Assembly: GCF_002258785.1 (NCBI RefSeq)
Contig: NZ_NOYI01000027.1
Coordinates: 310,001-374,000 of the forward strand
From: Rhodococcus sp. 06-235-1A
GTDB lineage: Bacteria > Actinomycetota > Actinomycetes > Mycobacteriales > Mycobacteriaceae
DNA: 64,000 nt
Direction: 5' to 3'
Part shown: in pieces, positions 41,817 to 50,671 of the stretch
Layout of the letters: every line of letters starts with the position of its first letter
Position numbering within the stretch: the first letter of the stretch is position 1
Made by a program: the position numbers and the translations under genes
Notes under the pieces: generated by a model
What the model was told of the DNA's origin: nothing
The model's input: the letters and a program-made list of their open reading frames with translations, nothing else
The model's database searches: none

Positions 41817-43493
41817 GTGACCACACAGCGGTCGGCCTCGATACGTTCGTATTGGCGGGATTCACGAGCGGATCGATACTGCCGCGCATTGCATCCTGTC
41901 GGCATCTTCTTCGCTCTCGTGTTCTACGCGCTGTCGATGACTCCGTCTTTGCTGCCCCGCGTGTGGTACCTGCAAGCGGTGGCCACCGGAATCAGCGTTG
42001 CGATCGGTTACGGCGTCGGCTGCCTCGTTGCCTGGGTGGTTCGACTCTGCGGGGTGTCTCCGGACTGGTCCGAGCAGTGGCGTCGGCGCGGGTGGTGGGC
42101 GTTGGCCGTTGCTGCGGCGGTGGTGATTCCGCTGTTCCTGATCCTCGGTTCGTGGTGGCAGCAGATCGTGCGCAAGCTCGTCGGCGTGGAAGACCCCGGC
42201 CGGCCGTTGTACATCGCGGTGCTGGTGCTCGCTCTGGTGGTGGCCGCGGCCGTGCTCGCGCTGGGCCGTCTGCTGCGGCGACTGTCTCAGGCGTTGACGC
42301 GATGGGGCAAGCAGTACGTGCCGAAGCCGGTCGCGAGGATCGCCAGCGTGATCGTCGTGGCCCTGCTGGTGGTCTTCGCCGTCAACGGCGCGCTGATTCG
42401 CGGAATTGTGGCGGTCGCGGAGAAGTCCGCCTCGACTGCCGATCGCGGCAACCACGAGGGCGTGGAGAAGCCCACCGTGGCCGAACTGTCGGGGTCGGAC
42501 GCCTCGAACGAGAAGTGGGAATCACTGGGGCAGGAGGGCCGACGCTTCGTCGTGTCCGGGGCGACGCCGGACGAGATAAGCGACTTCACCGGACGGCCTG
42601 CGGTGCAGCCGATCCGCGCCTACGCAGGAGTGGAGTCCGCGGATACGGTCGAGGGCGTCGCCGAGCGGGTGGTCGCAGAACTCGAACGCACCGGCGCGTT
42701 CTCCCGCGCAGTACTCGGCGTCGCGACGACCACCGGACGCGGGTGGGTGAACGAAAGTGTCGCTCGCCCTCTGGAATACCTGTACGACGGCAACTCGGCG
42801 ATCGCGTCGATGCAGTACTCGTTCCTGCCGAGCCCGATGGCGTTTCTGGCCGACCGGCAGACTCCTCAGGACGCCGGCCGGGCATTGTTCGAGGCGATCT
42901 ACGCGGTGTGGAGCGAACTCCCGGACAATTCACGACCCAAGTTGGTGCTGTTCGGCGAGAGCCTCGGTGCCTACGGCGGGCAGGATGCATTCAGCGGTGC
43001 ACAGGACATGATTGCGCGCATCGACGGTGCCCTGTGGGTCGGCAACCCGAATTTCACCCCGCAGTGGGCGCGCATCACCGGTGGACGCGACGCCGGTTCC
43101 CGCGAGATCCTGCCGGTCGTCGACGGCGGCGAACACGTCCGTTTCGCTGGGTCCTCCGGTGATCTCGACATCGGCGGGCCGTGGGAAGAGCCGCGAATCG
43201 TGTACTGGCAGCACGCGTCCGACCCGATCGTGTGGTGGTCACCCGACCTGATTCTGGGCCGACCCGACTGGCTGAACGAACCCCGCGGCACCGACGTCGA
43301 CCCCGGAGTGCAGTGGTTCCCGTTCGTGACCTTCTGGCAGTTGACCTTCGATCAGGTGTTCTCCACCGACGTCGACGACGGGCACGGACACAGCTACGGG
43401 GCCGACGCCGTACGTATGTGGGCCGACATCCTCGAGCCCGCCAATTGGTCCGACGCCGATGTGGAGCGGTTGTACGAGCAGATGGCGGGCTGA
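41817..43493 (+). CDS. membrane alpha/beta hydrolase (Abhydrolase_9 type)
   Basis: The 558-residue protein has about four to five N-terminal helices (about 28-205) and a C-terminal hydrolase domain with the nucleophile elbow GESLGAYGGQDAF (serine near residue 382) plus acid and histidine candidates in DPIVWWSPD and DDGHGHSYG. The layout matches the pair of domains PF15420 and PF10081. An envelope lipid substrate is plausible. The GTG is supported by TACGAT 6 nt upstream (leaderless pattern). Confidence 0.85.
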   Translation: MTTQRSASIRSYWRDSRADRYCRALHPVGIFFALVFYALSMTPSLLPRVWYLQAVATGISVAIGYGVGCLVAWVVRLCGVSPDWSEQWRRRGWWALAVAAAVVIPLFLILGSWWQQIVRKLVGVEDPGRPLYIAVLVLALVVAAAVLALGRLLRRLSQALTRWGKQYVPKPVARIASVIVVALLVVFAVNGALIRGIVAVAEKSASTADRGNHEGVEKPTVAELSGSDASNEKWESLGQEGRRFVVSGATPDEISDFTGRPAVQPIRAYAGVESADTVEGVAERVVAELERTGAFSRAVLGVATTTGRGWVNESVARPLEYLYDGNSAIASMQYSFLPSPMAFLADRQTPQDAGRALFEAIYAVWSELPDNSRPKLVLFGESLGAYGGQDAFSGAQDMIARIDGALWVGNPNFTPQWARITGGRDAGSREILPVVDGGEHVRFAGSSGDLDIGGPWEEPRIVYWQHASDPIVWWSPDLILGRPDWLNEPRGTDVDPGVQWFPFVTFWQLTFDQVFSTDVDDGHGHSYGADAVRMWADILEPANWSDADVERLYEQMAG

Positions 43494-43640
43494 GGCGTCG
43501 CCGGCTCGGGTGCGCGGTCGACCACCTCCGCCGCAAACGCGCGCGCATTTGCCGGACGCGCGCAGGTTCGCTATCTGTTCGGCGACTACTTCGCGCGCAC
43601 CTGACGAATGCGCACGCGTTTGTGCGTGAGACAGTGCATC

Positions 43641-44015
43641 ATGCCGCCCAACCATGAGGATTTACCCTGTGCAGGTACTGGCTTGTCGACAGTTCTCGCG
43701 CTCGAACGAGAGCTGCAGACTGCGGAATGTCGACGTGACCGCGCCCGGCTGGCCCGCCTGCTCGCCGACGACTTCACCGAGGTCGGAGCCTCGGGTGCGG
43801 TGTGGGACAAGTCATCCATACTCGACATGCTCGGAAACGAAAACCCGGTGGACATCGAGGTGATCGAACTGAGTGGGAGAGAAATCAGTGTCGAATTCGT
43901 TCTGGTGCACTGGATTTCGCGGACCCTGACTATGCGTGCTCGCCGAACCTCACTGTGGCGACGCACGGAAACCGGATGGGAATCGGTCCACCATCAAGGC
44001 ACGCCGCTCGGGTGA
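43641..44015 (+). CDS. DUF4440-like (NTF2 fold) protein
   Basis: The 124-residue protein shows ALERELQTAECRRDRARLARLL then DDFTEVGASGAVWDKSSILDML and ends with LWRRTETGWESVHHQGTPL, the typical SnoaL/DUF4440 pattern of small NTF2-fold proteins with a ligand pocket. No catalytic function can be named. The ATG starts 147 nt after the hydrolase gene in a GC-rich region without a clear promoter. Confidence 0.75.
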   Translation: MPPNHEDLPCAGTGLSTVLALERELQTAECRRDRARLARLLADDFTEVGASGAVWDKSSILDMLGNENPVDIEVIELSGREISVEFVLVHWISRTLTMRARRTSLWRRTETGWESVHHQGTPLG

Positions 44016-44049
44016 TCGGCCAACCGGGGAACAGAAGTCGGCAGCCCGC

Positions 44050-45186
44050 TCAGCGCTTCGCCAGCATCGTTCGCAACTCCGCTCGATTCAGTTTTCCCGG
44101 ACCCCGTGTCGGCAGTGAGTCGACCAGGAACAACTCTCGCGGTGCCGCGGTGATGTCCAGAGAAGCGGAAACGTGAGAGCGCAACTCCGCCAACGTCACT
44201 GGACCGGAAGCGACTACGGCCACCACGATCTTCTGGCCCAGTCGCTCGTCCGGCAATCCCACGACTGCGCATTCGAGTACTGCGGGATGCGTGATCAGTG
44301 CGGCTTCGACCACCTGCGGCACGACGGTCAAGCCGCCGGTCGAGATGGCCTCGTCCAGTCGCCCCGAGATGCTCAGCACTCCGTCGGTCACGGTTCCGGC
44401 ATCGTCGGTGCGGAACCATCCCGGCTCGGCGAATGCCGGATGATCGGGCAGTCCGCGATACCCCGACGCCAGGGTTCTTCCGCCGAGTACGACCCTGCCC
44501 TCGTCGATGCGAATCACCGTGTCGTGCAGAGGAACTCCGTCGTACACGCAGCCACCGGCGGTTTCGCTCATGCCGTAGGTCCGCACCAGGCGGATTCCCG
44601 CCGCATGTGCTTTCTCCCGCAACGGAATCGGCGTCGCGGCCCCGCCGAGCAACACCGCGTCCAGTGACGCCAGGGCCGCCACCGCCTCGGGGTTCTCGAA
44701 TGCCTTCACCAATTGTCCTGGCACCAGCGAGGTGTAGCGCAGTGGACCAGACATGCGGCCGACGGCGTCGATCAACGCTGCGGGGTCGAAGCCGTCCGAC
44801 ACGTCCATGATGACCGGCGATGTCCCGGCGAGCACGCTGCGCAGCAGCACCTGCATTCCGGCGATGTGATGCGCAGGTAGGGCCAGCAGCCACGAGCCCG
44901 GCCCGCCGAGTCGCTCCTCGGTTGCGGTCGCGGAGGCCACCAACGCGGACGCGGACAGCATGGCACCCTTGGGGATTCCCGTCGTACCGGAGGTCGCGAC
45001 GACCAGGGCGACGCCGTCGTCGATGGGGGTTCCCGGTGCCAATGCGTCATGCAGGCGCTCGGTCTCGCGCGCATCGTTCGCGGGCACGGGAAGCATGGCC
45101 GGTCCGTCGCCGGCCAGGACGCGACTCAGCCGCGGCAGGAGATCTGCCGCGGCTGGTCCGGTGGGAACGGGAACGCTTTCGAGCAC
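44050..45186 (-). CDS. menE: o-succinylbenzoate-CoA ligase
   Basis: The 378-residue adenylate-forming enzyme activates o-succinylbenzoate to its CoA ester in menaquinone synthesis. The P-loop TSGTTGIPKGAML lies at about 66-78; RTYGMSETAGG and GWFRTDDAG follow, and the C-terminal lysine is in GPGKLNRAELRTML. It is shorter than generic acyl-CoA ligases, as is usual for actinobacterial MenE. A TANNNT hexamer (TAACCT) lies 7 nt before the GTG, overlapping the stop of the upstream DUF3349 gene. Confidence 0.92.
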   Translation of the reverse strand: MLESVPVPTGPAAADLLPRLSRVLAGDGPAMLPVPANDARETERLHDALAPGTPIDDGVALVVATSGTTGIPKGAMLSASALVASATATEERLGGPGSWLLALPAHHIAGMQVLLRSVLAGTSPVIMDVSDGFDPAALIDAVGRMSGPLRYTSLVPGQLVKAFENPEAVAALASLDAVLLGGAATPIPLREKAHAAGIRLVRTYGMSETAGGCVYDGVPLHDTVIRIDEGRVVLGGRTLASGYRGLPDHPAFAEPGWFRTDDAGTVTDGVLSISGRLDEAISTGGLTVVPQVVEAALITHPAVLECAVVGLPDERLGQKIVVAVVASGPVTLAELRSHVSASLDITAAPRELFLVDSLPTRGPGKLNRAELRTMLAKR

Positions 45187-45196
45187 GATTGCGAGG

Positions 45197-45511
45197 TTAG
45201 TCCCCGCGTCTGATCGTGAACGGGTCGGCCAAGGGCCACCCGCCGGCGGCGAGGTTCGCTCGCACTCGATTGACGTCCTCGTCGCGGGGCAGTTCGTTGG
45301 TGACCTTGGTGATCGTGACGGAAATACCGGCCTTGTCGGCGGGCAGTTGACCGTCGGCGATGAGGGCGTCCATCACCGCCTGCACTTCCTCGTCGGACAG
45401 ACGCCGAGTCAGGAGTGCAAGCAGGGGAACGTAATCCGCCTCGGGCACCCCGTCGGGATACCCGCCGCGAAGCCACCCGACGATCGAGTGGAGGAACGAC
45501 GGCACCGCCAT
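45197..45511 (-). CDS. DUF3349 protein, copy 1
   Basis: This 104-residue small cytosolic protein has the family pattern VGWLRGGYPDGVPEADYVPLL in its first half and ANLAAGGWPLADP near its end. DUF3349 proteins are restricted to actinobacteria and of unknown function; one lies next to menE in mycobacteria. It is one of two adjacent copies here, 3 nt apart, so it probably arose by tandem duplication. It ends 10 nt before menE. Confidence 0.88.
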   Translation of the reverse strand: MAVPSFLHSIVGWLRGGYPDGVPEADYVPLLALLTRRLSDEEVQAVMDALIADGQLPADKAGISVTITKVTNELPRDEDVNRVRANLAAGGWPLADPFTIRRGD

Positions 45512-45514
45512 GGA

Positions 45515-45844
45515 CTACAGGGCCGCCGGGTCTGCGAGCGGCCAGCCACCGGCGGCGAGGCGTGCCGAGACGCGGGAGATGTCCTCGTCCGTCGGCTCGG
45601 CGTCGATCTGATCACGGATGTACGTCGCGATCTCGTCGTGCGAGATCGCACCGTCCTCGAGGGCTCCGTTGGCGGGGGAGACCAGTTCGAGCACGATCTC
45701 CTGTACCTGGGTGTCGGTCAGCGCTGCGTGGCGCAGAAGAGCGACGAGTGGAAAGCGATCCTTGGGCGGAACGCCCTCGGGGTAACCGGCCCGGAGCCAG
45801 TCGAGCACCGATGCCGGGAAAGGGGTCTTCGTGGGGTCGGTCAT
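45515..45844 (-). CDS. DUF3349 protein, copy 2
   Basis: The 109-residue paralogue of the next gene shares LDWLRAGYPEGVPPKDRFPL and SARLAAGGWPLADP with it but differs in the middle, where it is more acidic. The divergence is large, so the duplication is old. It lies 17 nt after the small membrane gene that follows pitA, in one apparent minus-strand operon from pitA to menE. No function known. Confidence 0.87.
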   Translation of the reverse strand: MTDPTKTPFPASVLDWLRAGYPEGVPPKDRFPLVALLRHAALTDTQVQEIVLELVSPANGALEDGAISHDEIATYIRDQIDAEPTDEDISRVSARLAAGGWPLADPAAL

Positions 45845-45861
45845 AACGGACGAGTCCTTTC

Positions 45862-46149
45862 CTAGAAGACGGAGATGCCGAAGGTGGTGTCGAGGAAGTT
45901 CTTCATGATGAAGAGGATTCCGGCGACGATGGCGACGACGACGACGGCGAAGCAGACCACCGCTGCGGCAGTGGCCACCGCAGGACGAGCGACGCGAGTG
46001 GTGCCTGCGCCTGCAGTGTCGTCCGACGGTTCACCGACCGACAGTGCCTTGAGGCCGACAGCGAAGATCGCGGGCAGGCCTGCGCCGAGGAGCAGTCCCA
46101 CGAGAACGACCTGCCAGAGCGAATCGAGTGTGTGCTTCAGGGTTTCCAT
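45862..46149 (-). CDS. small two-helix membrane protein between pitA and the DUF3349 genes
   Basis: The 95-residue protein has two transmembrane helices (about 12-36 and 58-82) with a polar Gly/Thr loop between them. From memory it corresponds in position to a small mycobacterial protein next to pitA. It begins 6 nt after the pitA stop, so it is cotranscribed with it and may be an accessory subunit. Function unknown. Confidence 0.78.
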   Translation of the reverse strand: METLKHTLDSLWQVVLVGLLLGAGLPAIFAVGLKALSVGEPSDDTAGAGTTRVARPAVATAAAVVCFAVVVVAIVAGILFIMKNFLDTTFGISVF

Positions 46150-46155
46150 GTGGCT

Positions 46156-47328
46156 TCAGACCTTCGCGGGAGAGTCGGAGTCGGTGGCGGCCGGGACGAG
46201 CCCGCCGTCCCACTCCGCGTTGACGTTGTTGGGGTCGACGGGCTCACGACGCGACCGGATGTACATGAAGGCTGCGAGTGCGACGAGGATGGCGAACACC
46301 ACGAGGATGCCGGGCAGTCCGCCGATGGTGTGGGCGAGCAGCCAGCACACTGCGCCGACGACTCCGGCGAGCGGCAGGGTGATGACCCAGGCGACGGCCA
46401 TGCGGCCTGCGACGTTCCAGCGCACTGCTGCGCCGGGCTTGCCGAGCCCCGATCCGAGGATCGAGCCGGTGGCGACCTGAGTGGTCGACAGCGGAAGGCC
46501 GAGGTGGCTGGAGGTCAGAATGATGGCTGCCGAGGAGGATTCGGCCGCCATGCCCTGTGGTGAGGCGATCTCGACCAGGCCCTTGCCCAGGGTGCGGATG
46601 ACGCGCCAGCCGCCGAGGTACGTGCCGAGTGCGATCGCGAGTGCGCAGGTCACCTTGACCCACAGTGGCATCTCCGCGTCGGGAGAGACGGTGCCGTAGG
46701 CGACGAGGGCGAGAAAGATGACGCCCATCGTCTTCTGCGCGTCGTTGGTGCCGTGCGCGAGCGAGACGAGCGAGGCCGAACCGATCTGGCCCCAGCGGAA
46801 TCCGCGCTCCTTGGACTTCTCGGGAACTGCGTTGGTGATGCGGTAGATGACCCAGGTTCCGACGGTGGCGACGAGGCCGGCGACTATCGGCGCGAGGACG
46901 GCGGGCAGCACGATCTTGCTCCAGACGCCGTCCCACACGACACCGCTGGTGCCGAGACCGGCCATCGTGGCACCGATCAAGCCGCCGAACAGCGCGTGCG
47001 AGGAGCTGGACGGGATGCCGAGCAACCAGGTGGCGAGGTTCCAGAGGATTCCGCCGACGAGGCCGGCGAAGATGATGGTCAGGAGGGCTTGGCCGCCGGT
47101 GTCGCCGAGGTTGACGATGCCTTTCGCAACGGTGGCTGCCACCTCGACGGACAGGAAGGCGCCGACCAGATTCAGGACGGCAGACAGGGTGACCGCAACT
47201 TTGGGCTTCAGTGCCCCCGTTGCGATCGACGTCGCCATGGCGTTGGCGGTGTCGTGGAAACCGTTGGTGAAGTCGAAGGCCAGTGCCGTGACGACCACCA
47301 CGAGAAGGACGAGGAATTCAGCGCTCAC
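46156..47328 (-). CDS. pitA: low-affinity inorganic phosphate transporter
   Basis: The 390-residue PiT-family carrier has about ten helices and the two inverted family signatures: FDFTNGFHDTANAMATSIATG near the N-terminus and SLAHGTNDAQKTMGV in the middle. It takes up metal-phosphate with protons. The GTG start (VSAEFL) opens a minus-strand operon leading to menE. It is divergent from an unknown gene with a 112 to 202-nt shared upstream region, depending on that gene's start. Confidence 0.94.
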   Translation of the reverse strand: MSAEFLVLLVVVVTALAFDFTNGFHDTANAMATSIATGALKPKVAVTLSAVLNLVGAFLSVEVAATVAKGIVNLGDTGGQALLTIIFAGLVGGILWNLATWLLGIPSSSSHALFGGLIGATMAGLGTSGVVWDGVWSKIVLPAVLAPIVAGLVATVGTWVIYRITNAVPEKSKERGFRWGQIGSASLVSLAHGTNDAQKTMGVIFLALVAYGTVSPDAEMPLWVKVTCALAIALGTYLGGWRVIRTLGKGLVEIASPQGMAAESSSAAIILTSSHLGLPLSTTQVATGSILGSGLGKPGAAVRWNVAGRMAVAWVITLPLAGVVGAVCWLLAHTIGGLPGILVVFAILVALAAFMYIRSRREPVDPNNVNAEWDGGLVPAATDSDSPAKV

Positions 47329-47530
47329 GGTGAGAAGTGTGGGACACGAGCAGTGTTTCGTGGAAATTTCTTGCGAAGTGTTCTTCTTGGGCTCCTGGAA
47401 GTCGCGTCGTGTTCATTCTCCGTTCACTTTTTTGCCCTATATGTCCAATTCCACTATGGCGTGGCCCACGGCGGTCGTCGTCGTCGATCGAGTCGTTGTG
47501 GAACAGTGGAACACCGTGAAGGGATCGGGC

Positions 47531-48865
47531 ATGGACGACGCGGTGTGGGCCGCTCTGTCGTACTTCGATTCGGTCGATCCCGCGCTCGCGGCCGACGCGC
47601 GTCTGGGGTGGGACGGTCTGGTCGAGGTGTCACCATCGGCGGGTCCCACGCAACATTCCGTGCAGACATTCCTCTGGGTGTACCTGAGGCACACCGCCGA
47701 GGGCCCCGACCGCGGCGTCGACATCGCTCGCGCGCTGGGGGAGTTGCTCGACCGACTCGGCCGCGTGGCCTACGCCGAGATCGCACGAAGTGCCGTCACC
47801 GAGCAACTCGTACGCGCGCCCGACGACGCGGCCTGGCTGCAGCAGTATCGAGCGGCCACCGAGCAGTCGGGTATCGGTGCCGTCGACACCGAACTGGTCA
47901 CCTGGCAGGACACCCCGACCGGCATCGAGCGGTCCATCGTCGAAAAGATCGGCGAGACACTGGAAGTGGCGACCATCGCCGGCGAGTTCGAGCCGTCGAG
48001 GCCCGGTGGGCGACCGCTCGGTGTCAACGCCCAGGCCACGCGCCGACGTGGCGTCACCGATGCGGTGTTGACGTCCGATCGCGGCAAGGACGACTCCGAG
48101 GCCGTCCTGCTCGAGCAATTGCTCGACCATCGCATCGAACTGTGGAGCAGCTACAGCGCACCGCGGGCCGAGCTCTATCTGGGTTTGCGCGAGGCACTGC
48201 ACGACGCCGCCCAGCCGGTGTACGGCTGTGTGCGTCGAGCGGAGAGCTTCATTGCGTGCATCGGCGACGGCGTGACGTTGACCGACGGCGGCTACCTACC
48301 GAACGATCTGGTCGCGCACATCGCGACGACGGTGTTTCTCCCGGCCGAGCGGCCCGTGACGATGGGTCGTGAACTGGACGTCGAGAAAGTTCTCATGCTC
48401 CGACGCCTCCTCATGCGGGTGCGCCTGTTGCGTCGTTCCGCCGGCCGGTTGGTTCCCACTGCCCGTACCAGGCAGCTGAGCTCCGACGGGCTGTGGCGGG
48501 TTCTCACCGGCGGCATCGTCGGCACGGAGTATCACCCGGACACCATCGCGGCCGAGGTCGTTCTCGCGCGCATGATCGTCGGTCACGACGTCGCCGACGT
48601 GGAGTCGACCGCCGACGATCTGGCGCGACTGTTGCGTGCCGAAGGATGGACTCATGCCGGCGAGCAGCCGGCTGCCGAGCACGCCGAGCCGCTGGCCAGG
48701 ACCCTGGTGGCCGAGTTGAGCGCCCTCGGAACGTTCGAGTTGTCGCAGCCGGATCGCGGGTTCGGACCGGGGGCGGCCGGTTTCGTCGCGACCGACGAAG
48801 GCAAGCGGTTCGCCGCTGCGGTCCTGCGGCATCGCCTCCTGCATACGCGGTACCCGACGTTGTGA
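47531..48865 (+). CDS. hypothetical cytosolic protein
   Basis: The 444-residue soluble protein has no recognised motif. The sequence is rich in charged helices (RALGELLDRLGRVAYAEIA, EKVLMLRRLLMRVRLLRR) and contains no signal or membrane segment. The ATG at 47531 is chosen because AAGGGA lies 7 nt upstream; ATG codons at 47441 and 47456 would add up to 30 residues. It is divergent from pitA and followed by the EAL-domain gene after 105 nt. The length suggests a regulator or scaffold, but this is a guess. Confidence 0.65.
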   Translation: MDDAVWAALSYFDSVDPALAADARLGWDGLVEVSPSAGPTQHSVQTFLWVYLRHTAEGPDRGVDIARALGELLDRLGRVAYAEIARSAVTEQLVRAPDDAAWLQQYRAATEQSGIGAVDTELVTWQDTPTGIERSIVEKIGETLEVATIAGEFEPSRPGGRPLGVNAQATRRRGVTDAVLTSDRGKDDSEAVLLEQLLDHRIELWSSYSAPRAELYLGLREALHDAAQPVYGCVRRAESFIACIGDGVTLTDGGYLPNDLVAHIATTVFLPAERPVTMGRELDVEKVLMLRRLLMRVRLLRRSAGRLVPTARTRQLSSDGLWRVLTGGIVGTEYHPDTIAAEVVLARMIVGHDVADVESTADDLARLLRAEGWTHAGEQPAAEHAEPLARTLVAELSALGTFELSQPDRGFGPGAAGFVATDEGKRFAAAVLRHRLLHTRYPTL

Positions 48866-48870
48866 CCACT

Positions 48871-48910
48871 CCGTGTTGGGCTATCGGTCGAAACTGCCGA
48901 TCTCACACGG
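48871..48910 (+). terminator. two-part hairpin downstream of the unknown gene
   Basis: CCGTGT (48871-48876) pairs with ACACGG (48905-48910) and an inner ATCGG (48883-48887) pairs with CCGAT (48897-48901), with asymmetric internal loops. No T-run follows. It could end transcription before the EAL gene or be a leader structure of that gene. Confidence 0.4.
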
Positions 48911-48970
48911 CTAAGCTCACTTGGATCCGGTTCCAGCACGGGCCCGGCTGTTCGTTGCGAGGAGATGCCG

Positions 48971-50254
48971 GTGGACGGTGAGGTCGCGGACACCGCGCGC
49001 TCCCAGTCTCGCCGTCAGAGCGACTCCGCTCGTCGATATCTCGATGTCGAGGCCACGACACCTGCCCTGTGTTCGACGGTCGAATTCGCGGCTCGCAGCG
49101 TCGGATTCGCCATCGCCCAGCTCAATGTCCTCGACGAGGACACCCAGTACACGCTGGTCAACATCGGTGGACCGCCGGTGTCGACCGTCTTGCGAGCCGA
49201 CACACTGTGCGACGACGTGGTGCGTACCGGCGAGCCCGCGGTCGTCGCACACGGCCGCGTACACGCCACCACCCGGCAGCGCGCCATTCTCGACGACAAC
49301 GGCATCGAGTCCTACGCTTCTGTTCCGTTGCGCGGGCGAGAAGGTCTGGTCATCGGCACGCTCTGCCTGCTCGATCGCACGTCGCGCTCGCTCTCGGGTG
49401 AGCAGATGCAGGAACTCGAACAGTTCGCCTCGGTGCTCGAGGAGCAACTCGATCTGCATCGCCGAGTCGGATCCGGTGTCATCCGGCTGGGCAGCGACAA
49501 CGACATCGCCGACTCCATCGCCGACGGTCACATCGTCCCCTGGTTCCAGTCGATCGTGGATCTGCGGACGGAGGAGATCGTCGGCTTCGAAGCGTTGGCA
49601 CGCTGGCACCACCCCACCCGCGGGATGGTGGTGCCCGCGGATTTCGTCCCGTTTGCCGAAGCCAGCGAGCTGATCATCGACGTCGACCTCAGTGTGCTCA
49701 CCCAGGCTGCGGCCGAGATGAAAAAATGGCACGTCCACCGCCCCGACCTGCGGCTGACGGTCAACATCTCCGGACGCCACCTCGCCCATCCCGACGGCGT
49801 CAGCCAGCTGCAACGCGCCATCGCGTCCTCCGGGGTGTCGCCGTCGTCGATCTCGCTCGAGCTCACCGAAACCACTGCCGTCACACCGGGGCCGCTGCTG
49901 CGCAGGCACATCGACGACGTGCACCGGCTCGGCTTTCGGGTGTTGCTCGACGATTTCGGCTCCGGCTGGTCCTCACTCGAACGATTGGTGACGCTGCAGC
50001 CCGACGGCATCAAGATCGACGGGCACCTGACGCGATTCGTCGACACCGTGGCCGGGCGGGCGATGATCAGGTCCTTGGCAGGCGTGGCGAAGGACCTCGA
50101 TCTGACGATGATCGTCGAAGGCATCGAAAGCCGCGAGCAGGCCGACGCGGCACTCGAGCTCGGTTGCACACTGGCACAGGGGTATCTGTGGTCGCGGCCG
50201 CAGTCGGCAACAGCGGTGCTACGCACGATCGCCGAGGGCCCGAAAGGCAGCTAG
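48971..50254 (+). CDS. GAF-EAL cyclic-di-GMP phosphodiesterase
   Basis: The 427-residue cytosolic protein has an N-terminal GAF domain (about 25-155) and a full EAL domain. The catalytic residues look intact: EALAR, TVNISGRHL, ELTET, LLDDFGSG, IKIDG, VEGIE and AQGYLW. It should hydrolyse c-di-GMP in response to a GAF ligand. The GTG at 48971 is preferred to an ATG two codons earlier because GGAG sits 6 nt before it. Its stop shares the CTAG bases with the convergent VOC gene; a GGDEF cyclase gene lies just beyond. Confidence 0.92.
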   Translation: MDGEVADTARSQSRRQSDSARRYLDVEATTPALCSTVEFAARSVGFAIAQLNVLDEDTQYTLVNIGGPPVSTVLRADTLCDDVVRTGEPAVVAHGRVHATTRQRAILDDNGIESYASVPLRGREGLVIGTLCLLDRTSRSLSGEQMQELEQFASVLEEQLDLHRRVGSGVIRLGSDNDIADSIADGHIVPWFQSIVDLRTEEIVGFEALARWHHPTRGMVVPADFVPFAEASELIIDVDLSVLTQAAAEMKKWHVHRPDLRLTVNISGRHLAHPDGVSQLQRAIASSGVSPSSISLELTETTAVTPGPLLRRHIDDVHRLGFRVLLDDFGSGWSSLERLVTLQPDGIKIDGHLTRFVDTVAGRAMIRSLAGVAKDLDLTMIVEGIESREQADAALELGCTLAQGYLWSRPQSATAVLRTIAEGPKGS

Positions 50255-50631
50255 CGGTTGTCCTTTCGCAGAGGATGTTCCTGCGGGATCTGCACCAGCA
50301 CGATGGGAATCCCGTCCGGATCCTCGATCCACATCTCGATCAGACCCCATGGCTCGGTTCTCGCTTCACGCACGATCTCGATACCGGCGGCGGTCAATTC
50401 CTCTGTGGCAGAAGCCACGTCACGAACCTGCAGCCACAGCGCACCGGAGAACGACCCGGACGCGTCACCTCGATGATGCGATGCGATCTCGAGCAATCCC
50501 TGGCCCGCGAAGAACACCGTGCCGCCGGGGTATTCGCGGAACACCGCGAGGGCGAGACCGTCTCGATAGAACTCGAGGGTCCTTCGGTAATCCGTCGGGC
50601 GCAGAATCGTCCGAGAAGCGAGAATGTCCAC
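50251..50631 (-). CDS. glyoxalase/VOC-superfamily protein
   Basis: The 126-residue protein has a vicinal-oxygen-chelate fold: TILRPTDYRRTLEFYRDGL, then GALWLQVRDVASATEEL and PWGLIEMWIEDPDGIPIVLVQI. Metal ligands seem to be partly present (the terminal glutamate), the first histidine being replaced. Substrate unknown. In mycobacteria a VOC gene lies near pitA and menB, so it is an old neighbour. It lies 40 nt after the GGDEF gene and may be in the menB operon. Confidence 0.82.
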   Translation of the reverse strand: MDILASRTILRPTDYRRTLEFYRDGLALAVFREYPGGTVFFAGQGLLEIASHHRGDASGSFSGALWLQVRDVASATEELTAAGIEIVREARTEPWGLIEMWIEDPDGIPIVLVQIPQEHPLRKDNR

Positions 50632-50671
50632 CCCGCATGGATAGCACGGATGGTCGGTCCCCGGGCTCCAC

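Noticed and set aside
46847-47440. Long upstream extension of the unknown gene at 47531, antisense to pitA
   Set aside because: The extension overlaps the strongly supported pitA gene on the other strand and contains an AT-rich promoter-like stretch near 47420-47440. A good ribosome-binding site marks 47531.
48965-48970. ATG two codons upstream of the chosen GTG of the EAL gene
   Set aside because: The GGAG ribosome-binding site directly abuts this ATG, leaving no spacing, but is correctly spaced for the GTG at 48971.
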